Assembly (NCBI RefSeq): GCF_014836445.1 | Contig: NZ_JACSQV010000008.1 | Location: 62,001 to 126,000 of the forward strand | Origin: Cellulomonas avistercoris | Lineage (GTDB): Bacteria > Actinomycetota > Actinomycetes > Actinomycetales > Cellulomonadaceae | Direction: 5' to 3' | Length of the DNA: 64,000 nucleotides | Shown here: positions 51,576 through 60,422 of the stretch, one piece after another | How the letters are laid out: each line of letters begins with the position of its first letter | How positions within the stretch are numbered: position 1 is the stretch's first letter | Notes under the pieces: model-generated | What the model saw: only the letters and a program-made list of their open reading frames with translations | The model's database searches: none | Told to the model about the DNA's origin: nothing | Position numbers and translations under genes: made by a program

Positions 51576-52882
51576 GCGGGGACCCCGGCAGGCGGTGCGT
51601 CGACCGGTGCGGGGGTGCGAGGGCTGCGCGCGAACACCACGGCCCCGGCGAGGTAGACCCCCGCCAGCACCGCGAACAGCGGCGGCGACCAGCCCGTGTC
51701 CGGCAGCGCGACGGCCGCGAGCGCCGCCGCGCCGACGAACGCGGCGTTGTACATGACGTCGTACAGCGAGAACGCACGGCCCCGGTAGGCGTCGGCGGTG
51801 TCGCGCTGCACGATCGTGTCGACCGCGATCTTCGCGCCCTGCGCCGCCAGCCCCAGCGCGCCGCCCGCGGCGAGCACGGCGGGCAGCGACACCGTCACGA
51901 CGAGGACGAGCTGGCTGACCACCGCGAGCAGCAGGCACAGCACCACCCACACGTGCGGCCCGACGCGCGGGCTCAGCACGGGCGTCAGCACGACCGCGAG
52001 GGCGAACCCGACGGCGCTCGCGGCGAGCACCGTGCCGAACGTCGCGAGACCCGCCTCGACGTCGGTGGGGTCGGACAGCAGGTTGCGGGAGATGAGGATG
52101 CTCGCGATGAACACCGCGCCGTAGCAGAAACGGTGCAGCGCCATGATCCCCAGCGCGTACGCGGGGGTCCGGCGCGCGGCGAGGTAGCGACCCCCGGCGA
52201 CGAGCCCGCGCGCGAGGTCCCCGAGGGCCCGGCGGACGTGGGAGGCGGGCGTGCGCTCGTCGGGGCCGAGCTGGTCGGGTGCCAGGCGCGTGGCCAGGCC
52301 CGACGCGCACGCCATGACGGCAGCCGCGACGACCAGCGAGATCGCGTCCCGCACCCGGCCCGTGGGCAGCAGCAGCCCGAGCGCGAAGCCCAGGGCACCG
52401 CCCAGGCCCGCAGCGGCGGCGCCCAGCGTCGGGGTCAGCGAGTTCGCGGTCAGCAGCAGCGGCCCGTCGACGACCTTGGGCAGCGACGCCGACAGCGCGG
52501 CGAGCAGGAACCGGTTGACGGACAGCGTCACCAGCGCCAGCACGTACACGGCCGGGCCGACGCCGCTCGTCAGCATGATCGCCGCGATGACGAGGGTGAG
52601 GCCGACGCGGACGAGGTTGCCGTAGAGGAGCACCTGCCGGCGCCGCCAGCGGTCCAGCAGCACCCCGGCCCACGGCCCGACGATCGTGAACGGCAGCAGC
52701 AGCACCGCGAACGCGGCCGCGACACCCGTGGCGGTCGACGCGTTCTCGGGCGAGAAGAAGAAGAGGGTGGCGAGCCCGATCTGGAACATGCCGTCGGACG
52801 CCTGGCTGACCAGGCGCACGGCGAAGAGCCGCCGGAAGCCGGTCAGGGGCCAGAGCGCCCGGAGGTCGGAGATCACCTGCAC
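51572..52882 (-). CDS. Major facilitator superfamily transporter
   Basis: 436 residues with about 12 hydrophobic helices in two halves. The family layout is visible in GFRRLFAVRLVSQASDGMFQ, the loop GVLLDRWRRRQVLLYGNLVR (MFS motif A-like) and the second-half RGRAFSLYDVMYNAAFVG. It is of the multidrug-like (MFS_3/enterobactin-type) group; substrate unknown. GTG 52882 or the GTG two codons later may start it. Its stop overlaps the LOV phosphatase ATG, so both are coupled. Confidence 0.9.
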   Translation of the reverse strand: MQVISDLRALWPLTGFRRLFAVRLVSQASDGMFQIGLATLFFFSPENASTATGVAAAFAVLLLPFTIVGPWAGVLLDRWRRRQVLLYGNLVRVGLTLVIAAIMLTSGVGPAVYVLALVTLSVNRFLLAALSASLPKVVDGPLLLTANSLTPTLGAAAAGLGGALGFALGLLLPTGRVRDAISLVVAAAVMACASGLATRLAPDQLGPDERTPASHVRRALGDLARGLVAGGRYLAARRTPAYALGIMALHRFCYGAVFIASILISRNLLSDPTDVEAGLATFGTVLAASAVGFALAVVLTPVLSPRVGPHVWVVLCLLLAVVSQLVLVVTVSLPAVLAAGGALGLAAQGAKIAVDTIVQRDTADAYRGRAFSLYDVMYNAAFVGAAALAAVALPDTGWSPPLFAVLAGVYLAGAVVFARSPRTPAPVDAPPAGVPA

Positions 52883-53038
52883 CTGCCAAGGTTACGTCCC
52901 AGGCCGTACCGGGCGTCGGGGAACCCCCGACCCGGCGGGCAGGGTGCTCCGTATGACGCCACAACCGCGCGCGGGCCTGCGGCGTTGTAGCGGTGAAGAC
53001 GTCCGGTGGCGGAGGGTGACGACGATGGCAGGCAGCAC

Positions 53039-53591
53039 GTGAGCCGGGGGTGGGCGCCGGCGCTCGACCGGCTCGTGGCCGAGCGGTACGGCGCCCTGGT
53101 CGCGTACGCGACGGTCCTGACGGGTGACCGCACGCTCGCGCAGGACGTCGTGCACGACGCGCTGGTCAGCACGTTCACGGCCAGGGCGACGTTCGCGTCG
53201 GTCCCGCAGGCCGAGGCGTACGTGCGGCGCGCGATCGCGTCGCGGTTCCTCGACCGGGTCCGCAGCGGTGGACGCGAGCGGGCCGCGGTGGTGCGGCTGG
53301 CGCACGCGACGCCCGAGTCGGGCGAGCTGCGCTCGGACCTGCTGGACGCCGACGTGGCCGCCGCTGGGTCGCCTGTCGGCGCAGCAGCGCGCGTGCGTCG
53401 TGCTGCGCCACCTCGACGACGTGTCCGTGCGGGACACCGCCCGGCTGCTGGGCATCAGCGAGGGCGCGGTCAAGCGCTACGTCGCCGACGGCATCGCGAC
53501 CCTCAACGCCCTGCTGGGCACCAGCTCCCCGACGGGCGAGACCCTGCCCGTGACGCTCGTCGACCGCCAGGAGGTGCGCCGTGACCGATGA
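53039..53591 (+). pseudogene. Sigma-70 (SigE/ECF-type) gene with a +1 frameshift
   Basis: The first part, from GTG 53039, encodes sigma region 2 (LDRLVAERYGALVAYATVLT, DVVHDALVSTF, AYVRRAIASRFLDRVR). After DVAAA near 53363 the frame changes. Region 4 continues one frame over as LGRLSAQQRACVVLRHLDD then VSVRDTARLLGISEGAVKRY, ending at TGA 53589-53591. Removing one G near 53363 restores one continuous protein like the intact paralogue at 55141. It is either a recent inactivation or a sequencing/assembly error. The 3' end overlaps the start of the next gene. Confidence 0.88.
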
Positions 53592-54996
53592 CCTGACCGC
53601 ACGTCTCGAGCGTGCGCTGCACGTCCAGGAGCACCACGAGGGCGATCTGCGGCCCGACGCCGCCGCGCTCGCGGACCTGCACGCCCGCGTCGCCCGGGGC
53701 CGCCGGGGCCGCACCACGTCCTACGCCGCGGTCGCCGCGGTCGCCGCCGGCGTGATCGGCGTGGCCGGGTGGTTCGGGCTGCAGGACCGCACGGCACCCG
53801 AACCCGCCGAGACCCCGACCCCCACCCCGACGGTCACCGCCACGCCGACCCCCGGGCCGACGCCCGAGCCCAGCGCGGCAGCCTCTGCCCCGCCGCTCGA
53901 GCCGGTCGACCTGCCCGGCCTGCCGCCGATGTACCGGGCACCGGAGGGCATCCTCGACAGCGCCGGGAAGGGCAGGTTCGTCGTCGCGTACTCCTCCGGG
54001 CTCTACGAGCCGCCCGGCGTCGACGGGCAGCGCCGGACCCTGGCGCTGTCCGCGCCGACCGGGGAGCTGTACCACCTCACCGACGTGACGACGCACGAGG
54101 TCGAGCCCGTGCGCTGGTCGGGCTCGGGCGCCGTCCGTGCGCAGGTGTGGGACTCGCAGGGCACGTCGCAGGTCGGCACGGTCGACCTGCGCACGGGTGA
54201 GGTCACCGTGGACCCGCGGCTGCCTGACTTCGTCTACTGGCTCGGCATGTCCGGCGACGACGAGCTGTGGTCGACACCCGCCGCGTACTCCGGTGAGGCG
54301 GGGACGTTGTACGTCGTCCCCCCCGAGGGGACGGTGCGCGAGATCCCCTACCCGCTCCACATGCTTCCGGCCCTGGCCCCCGACGGGCGGTCGGTCGTCG
54401 GCAGCACCCCGGGCGGGCCGTTGGTGGCGGTCGACGTCGCCACCGGCAGCCGCACGACCCTCCTGGTGCCTGCCGGGCAGCGCTGCCGGGTCACGGCGTG
54501 GCTCGACGCGACGGGCGTGCTGGGGCAGTGCGTCGACCCGCCCACGGGGGACTCGCTGCGGTGGAACTACGACGAGCACGGCGGCCAGGTGGTGCGGTTC
54601 GACGTCACGGGCGGGGCGTACCGGACGCTCGCACGGATCGGTGCGGACGGCGTCGTGCCGGGGCGGGGGGCGCAGGTGCGTGACGGTGTCGTCGTCACGA
54701 CCGCGGAGCCGCTGCTGTCGAGCTCCGGCGACTGCTACGAGGTCTGCTACGGCGGTGCCTACCTCTGGTCGGGAGGCCAGGCGGTGCCGGTCACCGTGGA
54801 CGAGGAGGACCAGGTCTGCGAGGTCCGCGTCGGCAGCGGTGGGCTCCTGCTGCGCACGGGCGACCCGTGCTACGAGGGGCCGGTCGGCGAGCAGTGGTGG
54901 CTCGTGGACGAGACCACGCGTGCCGCACGTCTCGCCGCCCCCGCGGTCGACTCCGACCTCGGCCTCGGCGCGAAGGTGGTCGTCGAGCACCCCTGA
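53581..54996 (+). CDS. Membrane-anchored propeller-like protein paired with sigma factor (module 1)
   Basis: 471 residues. A short cytoplasmic region (MTDDLTARLERALHVQE ... DLRPDAAALADLHARV) precedes an Arg-rich stop and one membrane span (AAVAAVAAGVIGVAGWFGL, about 50-68). A Pro-Thr linker leads to a large outer domain with repeated VDL.TGEV / VDVATGSR-like strands, suggesting a beta-propeller. The gene overlaps the sigma gene, as anti-sigma factors do. An anti-sigma role for the cytoplasmic part is inferred, and no ZAS motif is seen. Its cognate sigma is broken. Confidence 0.75.
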   Translation: MTDDLTARLERALHVQEHHEGDLRPDAAALADLHARVARGRRGRTTSYAAVAAVAAGVIGVAGWFGLQDRTAPEPAETPTPTPTVTATPTPGPTPEPSAAASAPPLEPVDLPGLPPMYRAPEGILDSAGKGRFVVAYSSGLYEPPGVDGQRRTLALSAPTGELYHLTDVTTHEVEPVRWSGSGAVRAQVWDSQGTSQVGTVDLRTGEVTVDPRLPDFVYWLGMSGDDELWSTPAAYSGEAGTLYVVPPEGTVREIPYPLHMLPALAPDGRSVVGSTPGGPLVAVDVATGSRTTLLVPAGQRCRVTAWLDATGVLGQCVDPPTGDSLRWNYDEHGGQVVRFDVTGGAYRTLARIGADGVVPGRGAQVRDGVVVTTAEPLLSSSGDCYEVCYGGAYLWSGGQAVPVTVDEEDQVCEVRVGSGGLLLRTGDPCYEGPVGEQWWLVDETTRAARLAAPAVDSDLGLGAKVVVEHP

Positions 54997-55140
54997 GCGC
55001 CTCCCGGCAGGAACGTGGGGGGGTTGCCGGGCCGGGCCCCCGCCCCCCGCAACCCCCTCACACTCGTCCCGGGGTGCACCCAACCGGAACGGACGCCCGG
55101 TCGTTCTCATCCCGACGCCGGACGACCGGGAGGCAGGCGC

Positions 55141-55710
55141 GTGGCGAGACCGTGGGAGAGGCTGCTCGAGCAGCTCGTGCACGAGAGGTACGGGACGCTC
55201 GTCGGCTGGGCGACCCTCGTGTGCGGGTCGCGCGAGGACGCGCAGGACCTGCTGCAGGACGCGCTCATGGCGACCTTCTCCAGCCGGGCGCGGTTCACGA
55301 CGCTGCCGGAGGCCGAGCAGTACGTGCGCCGCGCGGTGGCCACGCGCAGCATCGACGCGGCCCGACGACGCGGGCGCGAGCGGGTGGCCATCGGGACCGT
55401 CGCCGGGTACGCCCCCGCGCCGACCCCCGGCGTCGAGGGTCACCACCTGCCCGCCGACGTCGTGCGGGCGCTCGCGGGCCTGACGCAGCGGGAGCGCGCG
55501 TGCGTCGTCCTGCGGCACCTGGAGGACCTGAGCGTCCGCGAGACGGCCGGGTTGCTCGGCATCAGCGAGGGCGCCGTCAAGCGGTACACGTCGGACGGGG
55601 TCGCGCAGCTCGACGCCGTCCTGGGCGGGGTCACCGTGGAGAGCCACGACGCCATGGCCGTCGAGCCCCTGCGCAGGGCCGGCGCGCCGACGGAGGTGAC
55701 GGAGCGATGA
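55141..55710 (+). CDS. SigE-family ECF RNA polymerase sigma factor
   Basis: 189 residues with sigma region 2 (LVHERYGTLVGWATLV, DLLQDALMATF, EQYVRRAVATRSIDAARRR) and region 4 (LTQRERACVVLRHLEDLSV, ETAGLLGISEGAVKRY). GTG 55141 with GGGAGG upstream is chosen. Closest visible relative is the frameshifted gene 2.1 kb upstream, implying tandem duplication. Its stop overlaps the start of the following membrane protein, its presumed regulator. A GGAAC at 55086-55090 could be an ECF -35, but no matching -10 is clear. Confidence 0.92.
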   Translation: MARPWERLLEQLVHERYGTLVGWATLVCGSREDAQDLLQDALMATFSSRARFTTLPEAEQYVRRAVATRSIDAARRRGRERVAIGTVAGYAPAPTPGVEGHHLPADVVRALAGLTQRERACVVLRHLEDLSVRETAGLLGISEGAVKRYTSDGVAQLDAVLGGVTVESHDAMAVEPLRRAGAPTEVTER

Positions 55711-57089
55711 CCGACGTCCACGACCTGCTCGCTCGGACCCACGACGCCCTGGGGAGGGCCGAGGCGCCCCTGGACCCGACGCGACACGACGACCTGCTGT
55801 CCGGGATCCGTCGCCGCCGGCGGCGCCGGCACGCCGGCGAGGTGCTCGGTGTGGGCGCCGCCGTCGTCGTCCTGGGTGCCGGGGGGTGGCTGGGGCTGCA
55901 GCGCGACGGCGCACCGCAGCCCGCGCAGAGCCCGACGACGACCGAGCCCCCCGCACCCACCGGCGCGGCGACCCCCGCCGCCGCGCTCGACGCACCGGGT
56001 CTCCTGCCAGCCCTCGTCATGCCCCCCGGCACGCTCGAGGCGGCCATGCCCGGCTGGCTCCTGACGACCCAGCGACCCTCGTACTTCTCCGGCGACCCCG
56101 TCGGGGCGTCCGCCCCGTCGGCGCACGTGCTCGACCTGGTGTCGCCGACGGGGGAGCGGTACCGGGTGCTCGAGCTGCCGAACGACCGGTGGGTGTCCGT
56201 CGTGCGGTGGCAGGCCGGCAGCACGCAGGCGCTCGTGACGACCTCCGAGGAGGGCGACAACCGGGTGGCGACGCTCGACCTGCTCACGGGGGAGATGACG
56301 CTGCTCGACGGCCTGACGGGCGGCATCGAGCACGTCGGCCGCACCGGTGACGGCCTCGACCTGTGGTCGTCGTACGACGACGACGTCCTCGTCCACGACG
56401 GGCAGCGGGTCGTGCGACGGCTCCCGGCCGTCCGCGACGGCGTGCTCGACCGGTCGGGTGCGCTGCTGGCCGGCACGGGTCCCGTGCCCGGGGCCGACCC
56501 GGGCGACGGGGACCCGGGCAGCCCGCTCGTCGTCGACGTCGCCACCGGCGCCGTCACGGTCGTGCCCGCGCCCGCCGACGACACCTGCGCGCCCTTCGGC
56601 TGGAGCGGCACCGAGGTGCTCCTGACCTGCTGGGACATCACCCCGGAGGGCCCCCGCTCCACCGGCTCGCTGCGGTACGACACCGCGACGCCGGGTGTCG
56701 CACCTCGCACCCTGACGGTCGAGGGCGACATCGAGGGGCCCATCGGCCGCGGTGCCGAGCTGGCCGACGGCCGGGTCGTCGTCCGGGGCGACCCGTTCCT
56801 CGAGTGCACGGCCGCGTGGGGCGTCGTCGACCCCGCGGCCGGCACGTTCACCCGCGGACCCGAGCCGCCGCCCGGCCGGATCCCGCTGTCCGTCGACGCG
56901 GTCGACGGCGCGGCGTACGTCACGACCGCGACCCAGTGCACCGGTGACCCCGGTCCGGTGGACCTGCACCGGGTCGACCTCGCCACGGGAGCGACGGTCC
57001 TGCTGTCGGGGCTGCCCGACCCGACGGACCTGCCTCCGGACGCGTCCTGGATCTCGACCATGACGTCGTGGACCGTCGGGACCCCCTGA
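55707..57089 (+). CDS. Membrane-anchored propeller-like protein paired with sigma factor (module 2)
   Basis: 460 residues, paralogous in layout to the product of 53581-54996. A cytoplasmic start (TDVHDLLARTHDALGRAEAP) and Arg-run (GIRRRRRRRHAG) precede one span (VLGVGAAVVVLGAGGWLGL). A Pro/Thr linker and an outer domain with VATLDLLTGEMTLLDG and VVDVATGAVTVVPA blades follow. ATG overlaps the sigma stop (ATGA), indicating coupled synthesis. Likely a sensor/anti-sigma of a type not described by a known domain. Ends 8 bp before a 43-bp palindrome. Confidence 0.75.
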   Translation: MTDVHDLLARTHDALGRAEAPLDPTRHDDLLSGIRRRRRRRHAGEVLGVGAAVVVLGAGGWLGLQRDGAPQPAQSPTTTEPPAPTGAATPAAALDAPGLLPALVMPPGTLEAAMPGWLLTTQRPSYFSGDPVGASAPSAHVLDLVSPTGERYRVLELPNDRWVSVVRWQAGSTQALVTTSEEGDNRVATLDLLTGEMTLLDGLTGGIEHVGRTGDGLDLWSSYDDDVLVHDGQRVVRRLPAVRDGVLDRSGALLAGTGPVPGADPGDGDPGSPLVVDVATGAVTVVPAPADDTCAPFGWSGTEVLLTCWDITPEGPRSTGSLRYDTATPGVAPRTLTVEGDIEGPIGRGAELADGRVVVRGDPFLECTAAWGVVDPAAGTFTRGPEPPPGRIPLSVDAVDGAAYVTTATQCTGDPGPVDLHRVDLATGATVLLSGLPDPTDLPPDASWISTMTSWTVGTP

Positions 57090-57096
57090 GCGGAGG

Positions 57097-57139
57097 GTGT
57101 GAAGCGTTGCTGCCGGAATCCGGCAACAACGCTTCACAC
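57097..57139. repeat. 43-bp palindrome, left copy
   Basis: Outer arms GTGTGAAGCGTTG/CAACGCTTCACAC, one C-A mismatch, inner TGCCGG/CCGGCA and an AAT loop. It forms a long hairpin between convergent genes. The stop codon of the AbiEi/DUF559-type gene lies inside its right arm. An identical copy in the same orientation lies at 58213-58255. Confidence 0.97.
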
Positions 57140-58165
57140 CTGCCCGCAGGCGGGTCCGCAGCGGACCGGGGTGCCGCGCCAGCCGCGGGCGTGCAGGGCC
57201 GATGCCAGCTGGGCGGCCGTCGCGCACGGGCTCCCCACCACGTGGGCCCACCGGTAGCGCAACGTCAGCTCCGCCCGCTCCACGAGCACCGCGTTGTCCC
57301 GCCAGACGTCCAGGTCCGTGCGTCCGTGCGGGTGCGCGAGCCGCCCGTCCAGCTCGACACGGACCCCCAGGCCCACGAACACGCGGTCGGCACGGACCCA
57401 CCTGCCGCCCACCACCTGTCGGACCTGCCCGCGTGACCGCGGCAGCCCGTGCGCCGTCTCGACGTCCCGGTCGTAGCGACGTTCCAACGGCGACTCGACG
57501 CGCGCGTCGGGGTCGCCCAGGACGTCCAGGACGAGGGCACGGTGCCGCTGCCACGACCGCGTGCCCAGCTCGTCCACGACGCGGTACGGCAGCACCCCGG
57601 CCCGCACGGCGTCGCACACCACCCCCACGGCCGCGTCCTCGTCGGCAGCCTCGTGCACGAGGTCCAGGAGCGTGGGCTCCCGCCCGACGCACCGCAGGCC
57701 CCCGCCTGCGTGCGGCATCACGCGTCGACGTCGCACCTCGATGCCCTGCTGTGGTCGCACCACCCGGTGCGCCGGGACGCTCACGACGACGACCGGGCCG
57801 GGGGTGGCGACGAAGCGGTGGACGAACCCGGCCGTCCGGTGGGACAGCGCCGCGCCGGACCCCGCCGCGAGGAGCGCCGCACGTGCGTGCTGACGCCACG
57901 AGACCGGGCCTGAGTGCAGCACGAGGACGCCGCGGAAGAGCCGCTGCCAGTGGCCCGCGCGCACACGTCGGCCGACGACCGACGCACCCATACCCGCGCG
58001 TGCGAGCTGCGCGGTCGTCGCGACGCCGTCCTGCCGGGCGACGAGGGCCCTCACCGGCGGCGGTAGCCGCTCCAGCGCGGGCAGGCGCACCGAGCCGTCC
58101 GCTCGCGCGCCGCCACCTGCACCATCGTCACCACTGCTCCGCACCCCCGCACGCTCCCGCACCAC
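57134..58165 (-). CDS. AbiEi-type wHTH plus DUF559 (Vsr-like nuclease fold) protein
   Basis: About 343 residues. The N-terminal winged helix resembles AbiEi antitoxin domains (LVARQDGVATTAQLARAGM, GHWQRLFRGVLVLHSG). The C-terminal part matches the DUF559 Vsr-like PD-(D/E)XK layout (ESPLERRYDRDV, VRVELDGRLAH, DNAVLVERAELTLRYRW and CATAAQLASALHARGW). The pairing is common in actinobacteria. No AbiEii toxin partner is adjacent, so a toxin-antitoxin role is not supported. Start uncertain (GTG GTG at 58165/58162). Its TGA lies within the left palindrome and the second copy lies 48 bp before its start. Confidence 0.82.
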   Translation of the reverse strand: MVRERAGVRSSGDDGAGGGARADGSVRLPALERLPPPVRALVARQDGVATTAQLARAGMGASVVGRRVRAGHWQRLFRGVLVLHSGPVSWRQHARAALLAAGSGAALSHRTAGFVHRFVATPGPVVVVSVPAHRVVRPQQGIEVRRRRVMPHAGGGLRCVGREPTLLDLVHEAADEDAAVGVVCDAVRAGVLPYRVVDELGTRSWQRHRALVLDVLGDPDARVESPLERRYDRDVETAHGLPRSRGQVRQVVGGRWVRADRVFVGLGVRVELDGRLAHPHGRTDLDVWRDNAVLVERAELTLRYRWAHVVGSPCATAAQLASALHARGWRGTPVRCGPACGQV

Positions 58166-58212
58166 CCCCCCGTGCGGGCCCCCGTCGGCACGATCTGTGG
58201 ACGACGCAGAAA

Positions 58213-58255
58213 GTGTGAAGCGTTGCTGCCGGAATCCGGCAACAACGCTTCACAC
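58213..58255. repeat. 43-bp palindrome, right copy
   Basis: Identical over 43 bp and in the same orientation as 57097-57139. It lies downstream of ino1 and upstream of the AbiEi/DUF559-type gene. It may terminate ino1 read-through, but the copy number of two around one gene suggests a repeat family. Confidence 0.97.
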
Positions 58256-58282
58256 CCTCTCGAGCACGCCCGGGACAGACGT

Positions 58283-58319
58283 GAGGGGCTGGGCGTCGAC
58301 GTGCGACGCCCAGCCCCTC
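58283..58319 (-). terminator. Strong hairpin terminator of ino1
   Basis: Perfect 16-bp stem (58283-58298 with 58304-58319) and 5-nt loop, starting 22 bp after the ino1 stop on the minus strand. Confidence 0.88.
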
Positions 58320-58340
58320 CCGGTCAGCTGCGGAGCGGGC

Positions 58341-59435
58341 TCAGCGCTCCAGCTCGCCGCGGATGAAGGCCTCGACCTTGACGCGGCCCTCGGTGTCCTC
58401 CGTCTGCACGGGCGGGGACTTCATGAAGTACGTCGACGCCGAGAGCAGGGGGCCACCGATGCCGCGGTCCTTGGCGATCTTCGCCGCGCGCAGCGCGTCG
58501 ATGATGATGCCGGCGGAGTTCGGGGAGTCCCAGACCTCGAGCTTGTACTCCAGGCTCAGGGGCACCTCGCCGAACGCGCGACCCTCGAGGCGCACGTACG
58601 CCCACTTGCGGTCGTCGAGCCACGCGACGTAGTCCGACGGGCCGATGTGGACGTTGCGGTCGTCCTTCTTGCCGGCCAGCGGGCCGTCGGTGAGGTTCGA
58701 CGTGACGGCCTGCGTCTTCGAGAGCTTCTTGGACTCCAGGCGCTCGCGCTCGAGCATGTTCTTGAAGTCCATGTTGCCGCCGACGTTCAGCTGGTACGTG
58801 CGGTCCAGGATGACGCCGCGGTCCTCGAACAGACGCGCCAGGACGCGGTGCGTGATGGTCGCGCCGACCTGCGACTTGATGTCGTCGCCGACGATCGGGA
58901 CACCGGCGGCCTCGAACTTCGCGGCCCACTCCGGGTCGGACGCGATAAACACGGGCAGCGCGTTGACGAAGGCGACGCCCGCGTCGATCGCGCACTGCGC
59001 GTAGAACTTCGCGGCCACCTCGGAGCCGACGGGCAGGTAGCAGACGAGGACGTCGACCGCGTTGTCCTTCAGCGTCTGCACGACGTCGACCGGCTCGGCG
59101 TCCGACTCCTCGATCGTCTCGGCGTAGTACTTGCCGATGCCGTCGAGCGTGTGACCGCGCTGCACGGTCACGCCCAGCGGCGGGACGTCGGAGATCTTGA
59201 TGGTGTTGTTCTCCGAGTTGAAGATCGCCTCGGACAGGTCGAAGCCGACCTTCTTGGCGTCCACGTCGAACGCGGCGACGAACTCGATGTCGCGGACGTG
59301 GTAGTCGCCGAACTGCACGTGCATGAGACCCGGGACCTTGCCCGCCGGGTCGGCGTCACGGTAGTAGTGCACGCCCTGGACCAGCGATGCGGCGCAGTTG
59401 CCGACGCCGACGATGGCGACGCGGATGGAGGTCAT
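58341..59435 (-). CDS. ino1: Inositol-3-phosphate synthase (actinobacterial short form)
   Basis: 364 residues. Converts glucose 6-phosphate to inositol 3-phosphate with NAD+, the first step to phosphatidylinositol and mycothiol. It starts [20 protein letters not shown], the NAD-binding loop, and has the family motifs [41 protein letters not shown] and [14 protein letters not shown]. Overlaps the padR stop by 4 bp. Length fits the archaeal/actinobacterial class rather than the longer eukaryotic enzymes. Confidence 0.97.
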   Translation of the reverse strand: MTSIRVAIVGVGNCAASLVQGVHYYRDADPAGKVPGLMHVQFGDYHVRDIEFVAAFDVDAKKVGFDLSEAIFNSENNTIKISDVPPLGVTVQRGHTLDGIGKYYAETIEESDAEPVDVVQTLKDNAVDVLVCYLPVGSEVAAKFYAQCAIDAGVAFVNALPVFIASDPEWAAKFEAAGVPIVGDDIKSQVGATITHRVLARLFEDRGVILDRTYQLNVGGNMDFKNMLERERLESKKLSKTQAVTSNLTDGPLAGKKDDRNVHIGPSDYVAWLDDRKWAYVRLEGRAFGEVPLSLEYKLEVWDSPNSAGIIIDALRAAKIAKDRGIGGPLLSASTYFMKSPPVQTEDTEGRVKVEAFIRGELER

Positions 59436-60070
59436 CCTCGCTCCTTCTCGTTTCGCGCCTCGGCGTTTCCCTCGGCGTCTTGTGCAGCGGCGGCCGGTCG
59501 GCCGTCGCCCTCGTGGCCAGCGCGACGCGTGCCGCGCTCGTTGTCGATGAGGTCGTCCAGCCAGCGGACCTCGCGCTCCACCTGCTCGAGGCCGTGGCGC
59601 TGGAGCTCGAGCGTGTACTCGTCCATGCGCTCGCGGGTCCGGGCGAACGACTGGCGGACGGTCTCCAGGCGCTCGGTGAGCCGGGTGCGCCGGCCCTCGA
59701 GGATCCGCATCCGCGTCTCGGCGTCCGTCTGGGCGAAGAACGCGAACCGCACGTCGAAGTTCTCGTCCTCCCAGGAGGCCGGGCCCGAGGACGACAGCAC
59801 CTGCTGCAGGTGCTCCTTGCCCTCGGCGGTCAGCTGGTAGACGATGCGCGCACGCTTGCTGGCCACGGTGCGGTCGCCCGGCGCGTCGACGCCGACGATC
59901 CAGCGGCGGTCCGCGAGGCCCTTGAGGCACGGGTACAGCGACCCGTACGACAGGGCGCGGAACGACCCGAGCACCAGGTTGAGGCGCTTGCGCAGCTCGT
60001 AGCCGTGCATGGGCGACTCGGCGAGCAGGCCGAGGATGGCCGGCTCGAGCACGTCGGCTCGACCGCGCAT
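59432..60070 (-). CDS. PadR-family transcriptional regulator
   Basis: 212 residues. The winged-helix N-terminus ([36 protein letters not shown]) is followed by a coiled-coil dimerisation region ([20 protein letters not shown]) and a disordered Ala/Glu tail. Always found upstream of ino1 in many actinobacteria, it is a likely repressor of the padR-ino1 unit. A PadR-type inverted repeat lies 55 bp before its start. Confidence 0.95.
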   Translation of the reverse strand: MRGRADVLEPAILGLLAESPMHGYELRKRLNLVLGSFRALSYGSLYPCLKGLADRRWIVGVDAPGDRTVASKRARIVYQLTAEGKEHLQQVLSSSGPASWEDENFDVRFAFFAQTDAETRMRILEGRRTRLTERLETVRQSFARTRERMDEYTLELQRHGLEQVEREVRWLDDLIDNERGTRRAGHEGDGRPAAAAQDAEGNAEARNEKERG

Positions 60071-60124
60071 CTGACCCTCCCACCGTCGTCCTGCTGCACC
60101 GCGGACCCGGCGACTGTCGGATCC

Positions 60125-60145
60125 GATGTATCAACTCGATACATC
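60125..60145. promoter_or_regulatory. PadR-type operator
   Basis: GATGTATC-aactc-GATACATC, a perfect 8-bp inverted repeat with 5-nt spacer containing the ATGTAT/ATACAT half sites typical of PadR operators. It lies in the divergent gap (60071-60422) between padR and the PBP gene; the rest of the gap shows nothing else clear. Confidence 0.8.
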
Positions 60146-60422
60146 CGGAGAGTATGTCGGATGCGCGGTCCCGCACAACACGCGGGCTCCGGCGCGTCCC
60201 CCGGACGGCACGTGCAGACGTCGACGGAGCGTCGACGTCCCGTCGCCGCGCGGTGCCGATCGTGTGAAGGCTCGTCCCGATCCGGACGTCCCGGGCACCT
60301 CCCGGGCTGGCAGCGGGGAGCGGTTCGTCCATACTGAGGCCCGGCAGCGTCCGCCCGGCGTGGTCGTCAGACGGGTCGCCGGGGGGCGCCGCAGCATCAT
60401 CGTCAGCACGAGAGGTCCCCCC

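Noticed and set aside
58196..58204. Isolated DnaA-box-like TCGTCCACA (minus strand)
   Set aside because: Single one-mismatch site without partners; expected by chance.
57097..58255. Insertion sequence with terminal repeats
   Set aside because: The enclosed gene has no transposase motifs (no DDE, HUH or recombinase signatures) and no target-site duplication is visible next to the palindromes.
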